Shown here: positions 36,286 through 44,560 of the stretch, in pieces
Position numbering within the stretch: position 1 is the stretch's first letter
Layout: each line of letters begins with the position of its first letter
Source of the DNA: an uncultured Parabacteroides sp.
GTDB taxonomy: Bacteria > Bacteroidota > Bacteroidia > Bacteroidales > Tannerellaceae
Length of the DNA: 64,000 nt
NCBI GenBank assembly: GCA_949289155.1
Contig: CASEMX010000004.1
Location: 1 to 64,000, forward strand
Direction of reading: 5' to 3'
The notes under the pieces: model-generated
Told to the model about the DNA's origin: nothing
Seen by the model: the letters and a program-made list of their open reading frames with translations, nothing else
Database searches by the model: none
Made by a program: the position numbers and the translations under genes

Positions 36286-37125
36286 TTATGCTTCGATGAT
36301 ATTCATGCTGATATCCATTGCTTTTACCGAATGCGTCAATGCTCCGACGCTAATATAGTCAACTCCTGTAGCAGCAACTCCTTTCAGACGTGGAATATCC
36401 ATATTGCCTGATGCTTCAGTCTTGGCTCTTCCGGCAATCAATTTGACAGCTTCGCTCATGGCTTCGTTACTCATATTATCGAACATGATGATATCTGCTC
36501 CGCATTCGACAGCTAGCTTCACCTCTTCCAAGTTTGTCGTTTCTACTTCGAGCTTAATACTTAACGGCAGGTTCCGACGAGCAGCAGCTACGGCATTTGG
36601 AATGCCTCCGGCTATCTTAATGTGATTATCTTTGAGCATAATCATATCATAAAGGCCCATGCGGTGATTTTGTCCGCCTCCGTCATGAACAGCCATCTTA
36701 TCTAAGACGCGCATCCCCGGAGCTGTCTTTCGTGTGTCCAATAATTGGGTATGCGTACCCTCTAATTCTTTTACGAAAGTCGCTGTTGCCGTTGCAATAC
36801 CCGACATACGTTGTAAAATATTCAAGGATAATCGTTCACCTAATAGCAGCGTACGGTAACTGCAACGGATACGTAAGATGATATCGCCTTTTTTAACCAT
36901 TGTGCCATCGGCAACTAAAGGCTCCCAACAGATATCTTTTTCGAATCGTTCGTAAACTCGTTTGATAATGCTGAGTCCGGAGATGACGCCATCCGCTTTG
37001 GCTTTCATTTCTGCTACTGCTTGAGAATGCATTGGGATAATTGCATTGGTCGAAATGTCTCCTGTGGCAATATCCTCGTCAATTGCCAGATCTAATAATC
37101 GCTCGATAAGTGAATCGTAGTTCAT
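36286..37125 (-). CDS. nadC: NadC, nicotinate-nucleotide pyrophosphorylase (carboxylating)
   Basis: 279 residues. Converts quinolinate plus PRPP to nicotinate mononucleotide. Diagnostic motifs: EDIATGDIST at the N-terminus, LNILQRMSGIAT, LDTRKTAPGMR, HRMGLYDMIMLKDNH, and the C-terminal ISVGALTHSVKAMDISM. Middle gene of the NAD operon, 35 bases after nadB. Confidence 0.97.
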   Translation of the reverse strand: MNYDSLIERLLDLAIDEDIATGDISTNAIIPMHSQAVAEMKAKADGVISGLSIIKRVYERFEKDICWEPLVADGTMVKKGDIILRIRCSYRTLLLGERLSLNILQRMSGIATATATFVKELEGTHTQLLDTRKTAPGMRVLDKMAVHDGGGQNHRMGLYDMIMLKDNHIKIAGGIPNAVAAARRNLPLSIKLEVETTNLEEVKLAVECGADIIMFDNMSNEAMSEAVKLIAGRAKTEASGNMDIPRLKGVAATGVDYISVGALTHSVKAMDISMNIIEA

Positions 37126-37160
37126 AGCTTTTTATTTAATGGTGAGTATAATGTTTATTC

Positions 37161-38759
37161 TTATTCTTTAGTCATGTTCATTCGGAATTTCCCCTGTGTA
37201 TCGACTGGAAGTGTCCGAATCTCGTGGTCCTTTTGCTGAATAATATGGAAAAGATAAGCCTCATCATTCGCTTTTGGGAAATCTGCGCGGAAATGTCCCC
37301 CTCGACTCTCCTTTCGGTACAGCGCCGAACGGATAATTAAGCGTGCCACGGTCTGAAGATTATCTGCAGCCAACGAATAATATTCATATTTTTCCTCTAA
37401 TTGCGGATTTTTTAATGCGTCGAGTTTTCGTAATCCTTCGCGCAATCCTTCTTCTGTTCGGATAATTCCGGCATGTTGCATCATTATGTTGGCAACTTTC
37501 CCTTTTAATTCGTTATAAGTCTTCTGATTTGTGGAATTCATATGGTAAATTGGTTCCACTTGCGGGAATGATTCCGTCCGGCGATTCTGAAGGGAATCTT
37601 CCACTGCCCGTTTGCCGAAGACCAAACATTCGATAAGTGAATTGGATGCTAAGCGGTTTGCACCCATAATACCCGACGAAGCTAATTCGCCGCATACATA
37701 TAAATGCGGAATATTACTACGTCCTGAAAGGTCTGTTTTGACACCGCCAACCGTATAATGAGCAGCTGGAGCAACCGGAATTTTATCTGTCATATCGAAT
37801 CCTAACTCTTCGCATTTTTCAAAGATATTCGGGAAACGTTTCTTAATCATTTCCGGTGGAAGATGCTTTAATGACAGGTAAACGTATTCTTGATTGTGCT
37901 CTTGCATTTGCTGATAAATACATTGTGCTACGATATCTCGCGGAGCCAATTCCGCCAATTCATGTTTTCCTACCATGAATCGTTCGCCTTGTTGGTTATA
38001 TAATCGCGCACCTTCTCCGCGAACGGCTTCACTTACCAGATAAGCGTCTCCCGTTGGTGTATACATTGCTGTCGGATGAAACTGGATAAATTCCATATCT
38101 TCGATTAAACAGCCGGCCCGATAGGCTAAAGCCAAGCCGTCTCCGATTGTAGTGTGTGGATTGGTGGTCCGTTTATATAGGGCAGCCGTTCCTCCGGCAG
38201 TCAGAAAGACATTGTGTGCAAAAAAGAGCTCTTCTTTTCCTTTATTGAAGTCCCATGCCCGGACGCCATAACAACCCTTTTCGTCGCATAACAGGTCAAT
38301 TACGGCATGATTATCGAATATCGAAATGGTCGGACATTGCAATACTTCGCTAATCATGAAGTTTGTTACCATTTTCCCAGTTGCATCTCCTCCGGCATGG
38401 AGGATTCGTTTGTGGTGATGCCCTCCTTCTAATCCCAAAGCGATAGTCCCATTTTCTGTATCGAAGCGCATTCCCTCTTCTATCAGTTCATGAATCCGTT
38501 GAGGTCCTTCGTTTACCAGAACTTCTACCGCCGGATAGTCGCATAAACCGCGTCCTGCGGTAATTGTGTCTTGAAAATGGAAAAGAGGGGCGTCTCCTTC
38601 AGCTGTAACGGCAGCGATTCCTCCTTGAGCAAAGTAAGAATTGCTCTCGCGAACGTTCGATTTAGTAAGTAGCGCCACATTCCCATGTTTAGACGCCAAA
38701 AAAGCAGCATATAGTCCTGCTAAACCGCTTCCTACTAAGATATAATCATACGTAAACAT
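37161..38759 (-). CDS. nadB: NadB, L-aspartate oxidase
   Basis: 532 residues. FAD flavoprotein oxidising L-aspartate to iminoaspartate, the first step of de novo NAD synthesis. N-terminal dinucleotide fold LVGSGLAGLYAAFLAS, then SNSYFAQGGIAAV, GGHHHKRILHAGGDATG, the substrate-binding EFIQFHPTAMY, and GGVKTDLSGR. Because this organism is probably anaerobic, fumarate is the likely electron acceptor (inference). First gene of nadB-nadC-nadA. The -7 box lies so close to the ATG that the leader may be only a few bases. Confidence 0.96.
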   Translation of the reverse strand: MFTYDYILVGSGLAGLYAAFLASKHGNVALLTKSNVRESNSYFAQGGIAAVTAEGDAPLFHFQDTITAGRGLCDYPAVEVLVNEGPQRIHELIEEGMRFDTENGTIALGLEGGHHHKRILHAGGDATGKMVTNFMISEVLQCPTISIFDNHAVIDLLCDEKGCYGVRAWDFNKGKEELFFAHNVFLTAGGTAALYKRTTNPHTTIGDGLALAYRAGCLIEDMEFIQFHPTAMYTPTGDAYLVSEAVRGEGARLYNQQGERFMVGKHELAELAPRDIVAQCIYQQMQEHNQEYVYLSLKHLPPEMIKKRFPNIFEKCEELGFDMTDKIPVAPAAHYTVGGVKTDLSGRSNIPHLYVCGELASSGIMGANRLASNSLIECLVFGKRAVEDSLQNRRTESFPQVEPIYHMNSTNQKTYNELKGKVANIMMQHAGIIRTEEGLREGLRKLDALKNPQLEEKYEYYSLAADNLQTVARLIIRSALYRKESRGGHFRADFPKANDEAYLFHIIQQKDHEIRTLPVDTQGKFRMNMTKE

Positions 38760-38767
38760 TGTATTAT

Positions 38768-38775
38768 CAAAGGTA
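38768..38775 (-). promoter_or_regulatory. -7 box of the nadBCA operon
   Basis: CAAAGGTA on plus is TACCTTTG on minus, ending only 8 bases before the nadB ATG (38759). If used, the mRNA would be almost leaderless. Confidence 0.45.
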
Positions 38776-38897
38776 AATTTGCGCGAAAATACAAAGATTC
38801 TCCATTTTAGGCAAGAGAAAATGCTTTTCCTCTATTCATTTTGTGGAGAGCTTATGATAAACCGGGTATTTTGTCTGGATATTTATCGGTTATTTTT

Positions 38898-38941
38898 ATC
38901 CGGCAATCCATGATTTTTTATAAAATAACGGATTACCGGAT
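38898..38941. terminator. Hairpin downstream of the GNAT gene
   Basis: ATCCGGCAATCC (38898-38909) pairs with GGATTACCGGAT (38930-38941) with one mismatch and an AT-rich loop. No T-run follows on the minus strand. It separates the GNAT gene from the nad operon. Confidence 0.45.
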
Positions 38942-38967
38942 AAAATATGGGCATAGACGCCGATAGA

Positions 38968-39519
38968 TTATTCTTTTGTTCCCGGTAATAACTTTCTGGG
39001 TTGGCGATAGACTGTTTCTTTTATTTTTTCGATGTAGGAAACAATTTTAGGTGATTCGTCTGTTCCCATAATCCATAGCGGGCATGCCTCTTCTTCCTTG
39101 ATATAAGAGGGCTGAACATAGTCTTTATAAATCACTTTATAGCCATTTCGTTCATAAAAACCGATTCGGCGGCACGCCATTTCCTCAATCGCTGGCTCTA
39201 CTTCCAAGAGCTGCAGTTTATTTAGGTGAGTTTTCCAATAAGCGAGGATTTGCTGTCCGATTTTTCGGTTTCGTATTTCCGGAAAGACAGCCAAATGTTC
39301 CATATAATAGAACGCTCCTAAATCCCAATAGGCGGCTAAACCGCATAATTCCCCATTCTCTTCTACGGCATTGAAATACATTTCCGGCGTTTCCGCCAAC
39401 ATCCGTTCCAATTGATGCCTGTCTCTTCTCTCTTCTGGCGGGAATGATTCCGTATAAAGTGTAACCAGACGTTCCCATGCCGAATCATTTGCGTTTGTAA
39501 TTCTTCTTAACTCTATCAT
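38968..39519 (-). CDS. GNAT-family N-acetyltransferase
   Basis: 183 residues from ATG 39519. The GNAT fold is seen in MEHLAVFPEIRNRKIGQQILAYW, where the segment NRKIGQQ matches the acetyl-CoA pyrophosphate loop, and GFYERNGYKVIYK near the C-terminus. Acceptor unknown. ATG 39519 (MIELRRITNAND) is preferred over the ATG ten codons upstream because GNAT proteins usually start directly with the first strand. Divergent from parC. Confidence 0.85.
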   Translation of the reverse strand: MIELRRITNANDSAWERLVTLYTESFPPEERRDRHQLERMLAETPEMYFNAVEENGELCGLAAYWDLGAFYYMEHLAVFPEIRNRKIGQQILAYWKTHLNKLQLLEVEPAIEEMACRRIGFYERNGYKVIYKDYVQPSYIKEEEACPLWIMGTDESPKIVSYIEKIKETVYRQPRKLLPGTKE

Positions 39520-39546
39520 AAACCTAATCTTGTTTGGAAATTTCGT

Positions 39547-39554
39547 CAAATATA
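39547..39554 (-). promoter_or_regulatory. -7 box of the GNAT gene
   Basis: CAAATATA on plus is TATATTTG on minus, an exact TAnnTTTG box 27 bases before ATG 39519. It overlaps the upstream alternative start, supporting the shorter protein. Confidence 0.5.
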
Positions 39555-39622
39555 AGACAAAATTCCGTATATTTACAGCGAATTTCGCTTAAGAAAAAGA
39601 AGAAGGAAGACTGGAAAGGAAT

Positions 39623-42355
39623 ATGAGACCAGAAAATTTAGATGACAATAGAGTATCGCAAGACAATCTGCCAGAGAATAATACATCTCATCCGTCGCAG
39701 GAAACAGAAGAGGGAGCCGTAGCACAAGGACATTCGGAGTATAAGGTCCCGGATAAGGGAGGAGACCGGATTACACACCATCTTTCCGGAATGTATCAGA
39801 GTTGGTTTTTGGATTATGCTTCTTATGTTATCTTGGAACGTGCCGTGCCGCATATCAACGATGGATTAAAACCTGTACAACGTCGAATCCTCCATTCCAT
39901 GAAACGGTTGGATGACGGACGTTACAATAAAGTCGCGAATATTGTTGGGCATACTATGCAATTTCATCCGCATGGAGATGCTTCTATCGGAGATGCTTTG
40001 GTGCAATTAGGGCAGAAAGATTTGCTAATCGATTGTCAAGGGAACTGGGGTAACATATTGACGGGCGACAGCGCTGCAGCTCCGCGTTATATTGAGGCGC
40101 GTCTTTCAAAATTTGCTTTGGAAACGGTTTTTAATCCAAAGACTACACTTTGGCAAGCCTCTTATGACGGACGAAACCGCGAACCGGTTACGCTGCCGGT
40201 CAAATTCCCGCTGCTTTTGGCGCAAGGCGTAGAAGGTATTGCCGTCGGACTTTCTTCAAAAATCCTGCCCCATAATTTCAACGAACTGTTAGATGCATCG
40301 ATAGCCTATTTGAAAGGAGAGAATTTCGCCCTGTATCCTGATTTCCAAACGGGAGGTTATATCGATGTAAGCAAATATAATGACGGAGAACGCGGAGGTT
40401 CGGTGAAAATCCGGGCGAAAATCAGCAAATTGGATAATAAAACCTTGGTGATTTCCGAGATTCCTTATGGGAGAACGACTTCTTCTGTCATCGAGTCTAT
40501 TTTAAAAGCGAACGAAAAGGGTAAAATCAAGATTAAAAAGGTCGACGACAATACCGCAAAGCATGTTGAAATTTTAGTACACCTTGCTCCGGGCGTTTCG
40601 TCGGATAAAACGATTGATGCGTTGTATGCGTTTACGGATTGTGAGATTAGTATTTCTCCAAATTGTTGTGTTATCAAGGATGATAAGCCCCATTTCCTAA
40701 CGGTAAGCGATGTATTGCGCCATTCCGCCGATAATACGTTGGCTTTGTTGCGTCGCGAGCTGGAAATAGAGAAGGAAGAGCTGGAGGAGACGCTTTTCTT
40801 CTCATCTTTAGAGAAAATTTTCATTGAGGAACGGATTTATAAAGACCGGGAATTTGAACAGGCGGCTTCTATGGACGAGGCGGTGGCTCATATTGACCGG
40901 CGTTTGGAACCCTTTAAACCGAAATTGATTCGAGAAGTAACGCGCGATGATATTTTAAAACTGATGGAAATCAAGATGGGACGTATCTTGAAGTTCAATT
41001 CCGCGAAGTGCGATGAACAAATTCTCCAGATTCAAGCGGATATAGCCCGCATTAATGACCATTTGGCGCATATTGTCGATTATACCATCCAATGGTTTGC
41101 TACACTAAAGGAAAAATATGGAAAGAATTACCCGCGTTTGACAGAAATACGCAATTTCGATACGATTGAAGCTACGAAAGTTGTCGAAGCCAATGAGAAG
41201 CTGTATATCAATCGGACGGAAGGTTTTATCGGAACCTCTTTGAAAAAGGACGAATTCGTGTGCAATTGTTCGGATATCGACGATATTATTATCTTTTATC
41301 GCTCGGGAATTTATAAAATAGTCAAGGTCGCCGAGAAAATGTTTGTCGGGAAAGATGTCCTTTATTTGAATGTCTTTAAGAAGAACGATAATCGTACGAT
41401 TTATAATGTGATTTATCGTGACGGAAAGCATGGAACCAATTATATTAAGCGGTTCGCCATCACCAATAGCAGTCGCGATAAGGAATATACTCTGACCAAA
41501 GGCACACCGGACTCACGTATTCTCTATTTTAGTGCGAATGCAAATGGAGAAGCTGAAACCGTAAAAGTAATATTAAAGCCGAAACCTCGCCAGAAACTGT
41601 TGGTTTTCGAAAAAGATTTTAGCCAAGTACCGATTCGTGGGCGTGGCTCTATCGGATTAACGCTTACGAAAGCAGAAATCCATAAAATTTCATTGAAACA
41701 GCGAGGCAGTTCGACATTAGGAGGGCGTATGGTTTGGTTTGACCGGGATGTTTTGCGCCTGAATTATGATGGCAGGGGCGAAGAATTGGGCGAATTCCAA
41801 AGCGAAGACCTTATTTTGGTTATTCGGAAGAATGGAGAGTTTTATACCACTAATTTTGATTTGAGCAATCACTATGAAAATGATATTTTGACCATAGAAA
41901 AGTTCTTGCCGAACAAGATATGGACGTTGGTTTTGTATGATGCTGACCAGAAATATCCCTACTTGAAGCGTTTCCAATTGGAAAGCGGCAGTACCCGTAG
42001 GAATATATTGGGCGATAATCCGAAAAGTACTTTATATCTGCTGACGGATGAATGTTATCCGCGTATCGAAGTCGTCTTCGGTGGAAATGATGCGTTCCGT
42101 CCTCCCATGATTGTAGATGCCGAAGAGTTTATTTCCGTGAAGAGTTTCAAAGCGAAAGGGAAACGCTTGACCACTTATCAGATAGAGACCGTAAATGAAT
42201 TGGAGCCGACGCGCTTCCCGGAGCCGGAATCGAAAGAGGATGCGGAGAAAACAGAAGAGATGACCAACTTGGCGGATGAGTCGAAGGAACCGGATGAGAA
42301 CCCGGAGGATTTGCGGGATGAGATTTTGGGACAAATGAAACTGTTTACCGATTGA
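39623..42355 (+). CDS. parC: ParC-like topoisomerase IV subunit A
   Basis: 910 residues, type IIA topoisomerase A subunit. The DNA gate begins YASYVILERAVPHINDGLKPVQRRIL, followed by HPHGDASIGDALVQL and the catalytic tyrosine in AAAPRYIEARLS (Tyr156). The C-terminal half is a beta-pinwheel-like domain (repeated blades such as GRGSIGLTLTKAEIHKISL) without the GyrA-box motif, then an acidic tail of about 60 residues. On this basis ParC (decatenation) is preferred over GyrA. The neighbouring B subunit gene is not in the window. Divergent from a GNAT gene. Confidence 0.88.
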   Translation: MRPENLDDNRVSQDNLPENNTSHPSQETEEGAVAQGHSEYKVPDKGGDRITHHLSGMYQSWFLDYASYVILERAVPHINDGLKPVQRRILHSMKRLDDGRYNKVANIVGHTMQFHPHGDASIGDALVQLGQKDLLIDCQGNWGNILTGDSAAAPRYIEARLSKFALETVFNPKTTLWQASYDGRNREPVTLPVKFPLLLAQGVEGIAVGLSSKILPHNFNELLDASIAYLKGENFALYPDFQTGGYIDVSKYNDGERGGSVKIRAKISKLDNKTLVISEIPYGRTTSSVIESILKANEKGKIKIKKVDDNTAKHVEILVHLAPGVSSDKTIDALYAFTDCEISISPNCCVIKDDKPHFLTVSDVLRHSADNTLALLRRELEIEKEELEETLFFSSLEKIFIEERIYKDREFEQAASMDEAVAHIDRRLEPFKPKLIREVTRDDILKLMEIKMGRILKFNSAKCDEQILQIQADIARINDHLAHIVDYTIQWFATLKEKYGKNYPRLTEIRNFDTIEATKVVEANEKLYINRTEGFIGTSLKKDEFVCNCSDIDDIIIFYRSGIYKIVKVAEKMFVGKDVLYLNVFKKNDNRTIYNVIYRDGKHGTNYIKRFAITNSSRDKEYTLTKGTPDSRILYFSANANGEAETVKVILKPKPRQKLLVFEKDFSQVPIRGRGSIGLTLTKAEIHKISLKQRGSSTLGGRMVWFDRDVLRLNYDGRGEELGEFQSEDLILVIRKNGEFYTTNFDLSNHYENDILTIEKFLPNKIWTLVLYDADQKYPYLKRFQLESGSTRRNILGDNPKSTLYLLTDECYPRIEVVFGGNDAFRPPMIVDAEEFISVKSFKAKGKRLTTYQIETVNELEPTRFPEPESKEDAEKTEEMTNLADESKEPDENPEDLRDEILGQMKLFTD

Positions 42356-43209
42356 TGTGGCATCGACTTCTCATAGGATTCGTTTTCGGGCTGACTTGTG
42401 GGCAACTTTTGCATGCGCAGTCGGATGAGACGTTTTATCCGGTAAATGCGGCGACGATGGTTGGCGCAGGGGGATATAATTTAATGGATACTTACCTGAC
42501 GCCCGGAAGTCATATTGCCTATAAGGGTTGGGGTTTGCGGGTGTTGGACGAACGGATGAAGATAACCAAGCTTGCCGACCATCGGATATCCCGGCAACAG
42601 TTGGTGAATGTGGATTTTTCTTTTACCGAGAACGAAGCGAAGACGACGAGGGCGATGAGCGGTTTTGTGGATTATACGTTAGGTTATCATTATCGTTTCG
42701 AGCCTTTGCCAAATCTGCGTCTGTTGGCGGGAGCCTCTTTGCATGCGATGGCGGGTTTTGTCTATTATATGCGCTCCAGTAACAATCCTGCTTCGGCAAA
42801 GGCAGACTTGGATTTGAATATTTCTGCCCTTGCGCTTTATCATCTTCAGATCCGCGATTATCCGCTGACGTTTCGCTACCAATTCGAAATCCCGTTTGCA
42901 GGCATTCTGTTCTCTCCGCATGCCGGGCAATCCTATTACGAAATATTCAATTTGGGAAATAATTCCGGGATTGTCCCTTTTACCTCTTTCCACAATAAGC
43001 AGGCGATGAAGAATTACCTGACGGTCGATTTCCCGATAGGGAAGTTTACCTTCCGTGCCAGTTATCTGAACAGTTTGTACTATTTGAATGTGAACGGCAT
43101 CCGCAGCCATATCCTATCGAACTCTTTTGTCATCGGGTTTGTCAAGGAATTTATCGCGTTTAGAGGGAAACGGGTACATAAAAACCGATACAACAGTGCA
43201 TATTATTAA
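42355..43209 (+). CDS. DUF3316-type outer-membrane protein
   Basis: 284 residues. Signal peptide MWHRLLIGFVFGLTCGQLLHA with cleavage near AQS. The mature part has alternating strands ending in aromatic residues (YHYRFEPLPNLRLLAGASL, FTFRASYLNSLYYL), as in an outer-membrane barrel, and the motif DTYLTPGSHIAYKGWGLRV that suggests DUF3316. Function unknown. The ATG overlaps the parC stop (TGATG), so it is cotranslated with parC. A TTG one codon upstream is possible but less likely. Confidence 0.75.
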   Translation: MWHRLLIGFVFGLTCGQLLHAQSDETFYPVNAATMVGAGGYNLMDTYLTPGSHIAYKGWGLRVLDERMKITKLADHRISRQQLVNVDFSFTENEAKTTRAMSGFVDYTLGYHYRFEPLPNLRLLAGASLHAMAGFVYYMRSSNNPASAKADLDLNISALALYHLQIRDYPLTFRYQFEIPFAGILFSPHAGQSYYEIFNLGNNSGIVPFTSFHNKQAMKNYLTVDFPIGKFTFRASYLNSLYYLNVNGIRSHILSNSFVIGFVKEFIAFRGKRVHKNRYNSAYY

Positions 43210-43220
43210 TAAGTGAAGCG

Positions 43221-44228
43221 ATGAAACGGGTCTGGATGATAATATTGCCGGTGGTGTTGCTGTTCTTTCTGCTCTCTTGCCAGAAAACAGACGAATATAC
43301 GGTGGATGCGCGCGAGAATTTTGAGGCATTATGGAAAATATTGGACGAAAATTATTGCTTCTTTTCCTATAAAGAGGTGGATTGGGATGAGGTGCACGAC
43401 CGGTATTCGGCGCAAATTATGGATACGATGAACCAATACGCGCTGTTCGATGTCTTGGCGGATATGTTGGCCGAACTGAAAGACGGGCATACGAACCTCT
43501 ATTCCAGCTTCGATGTGGCGCGTTATTGGGATTGGTATCAGGATTATCCTCCTAATTTCTATGAAGAGTTGAATGAGAAATATCTGGGGAAGGATTATAA
43601 AATAGCTGGTGGATTGAAATACCGGAAGATGGCGAACGATTCCATTGGTTATGTGCGCTATTCCAGCTTTTCCAGTGGCTTGGGCGAGAGCAATCTGGAC
43701 TATATGTTTTATTATTTCCGCGATTGCAAGGGCTTGATTATCGATATCCGGAACAATGGCGGAGGCGCGCTGACCTATTCCGAACGTTTTGCGTCGCGCT
43801 TCATCGAGGAAAAGACCTTGGTCGGGTATGTCCAATATAAACAGGGCAAGGGGCATGATGATTTTTCCGAGCCCTATCCGATTGAATTGGCTCCGTCGGC
43901 TTATATCCGCTGGTTGCGTCCGGTGATTGTCCTTACGAACCGCCATTGTTATAGCGCCGCGAATGATTTTGTCCAGAAGATGCGTACTTTCCCTCAGGTC
44001 CTTATCTTGGGCGACCGTACCGGCGGCGGGAGCGGATTCCCTTTTACCTCCGAACTACCCAACGGCTGGACGGTCCGTTTCTCCGCATGTCCGATGTTGG
44101 ATGCCGACAAACAGTTGACGGAATTCGGAATCGACCCGGATGTCTCGGTCGCTATTTCTGAAGAGGATTTATTGGAGGGAATAGATACGATAATCGAGGA
44201 GGCTATCCGATTATTGATGGAAAACTAA
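43221..44228 (+). CDS. S41-family peptidase lipoprotein
   Basis: 335 residues. Lipoprotein signal with lipobox LLSC (Cys about 20), then an S41 (tail-specific/C-terminal processing) protease domain: LKDGHTNLY, YVRYSSFSSG, LIIDIRNNGGGALTYSERFA, and the nucleophile Ser in NRHCYSAANDFV, with GDRTGGGSGFPF downstream. No PDZ domain is evident. Predicted periplasmic or outer-membrane-anchored protease. Eleven bases after the DUF3316 gene, so the parC-DUF3316-S41 genes form one transcript. Confidence 0.9.
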   Translation: MKRVWMIILPVVLLFFLLSCQKTDEYTVDARENFEALWKILDENYCFFSYKEVDWDEVHDRYSAQIMDTMNQYALFDVLADMLAELKDGHTNLYSSFDVARYWDWYQDYPPNFYEELNEKYLGKDYKIAGGLKYRKMANDSIGYVRYSSFSSGLGESNLDYMFYYFRDCKGLIIDIRNNGGGALTYSERFASRFIEEKTLVGYVQYKQGKGHDDFSEPYPIELAPSAYIRWLRPVIVLTNRHCYSAANDFVQKMRTFPQVLILGDRTGGGSGFPFTSELPNGWTVRFSACPMLDADKQLTEFGIDPDVSVAISEEDLLEGIDTIIEEAIRLLMEN

Positions 44229-44258
44229 GAAGCAGCCCTCCGAAAACGCATCCCAATA

Positions 44259-44490
44259 GTGGGAAATCATTTCCGAAATCTCGGAAATATAATAAAAGTT
44301 TTTTGGAATTATTTCTGCTAACGTTTTTTTATAATCAAAATGTTTTGAAAGCATTTCCGCAATCGTTTTCGTTAATAAAAATATTTTGGAAGCATTTCTC
44401 CATACGTTTTTTCACAATAAAACTATTTTGATTGTATTTCTCCAACCATTTTAATCATCTAAAACGATTTTGGGGCTATTTCTGAGGTCT
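44259..44490. repeat. Array D: six AT-rich units with 41-42-bp period
   Basis: Units resembling TTTTGGAAGCATTTCTCC, followed by about 22 bases containing ACGTTTTTT and AATAAAA, start at 44259, 44301, 44343, 44384, 44426 and 44468 (steps 42, 42, 41, 42, 42). Short dyads such as CAAAATGTTTTG span the unit junctions. It lies between the convergent S41 and sppA genes, just left of their terminator. Confidence 0.88.
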
Positions 44491-44515
44491 TGTTGGAAGG
44501 ATAAAAATAAAAAGA

Positions 44516-44556
44516 AGAGGGGACGCCCTCTTTTTTGTGGCGTCCCCTCTGTTTTT
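44516..44556. terminator. Strong bidirectional terminator between S41 and sppA
   Basis: AGAGGGGACGCC (44516-44527) pairs perfectly with GGCGTCCCCTCT (44539-44550) and is followed by GTTTTT on plus; the minus-strand side is also T-rich. Confidence 0.85.
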
Positions 44557-44560
44557 CTGC

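Noticed and set aside
39975-40000. Ala at the quinolone-resistance position of ParC (HPHGDASIGD)
   Set aside because: ParC proteins of this phylum can carry other residues there naturally, so no resistance mutation can be claimed without relatives.
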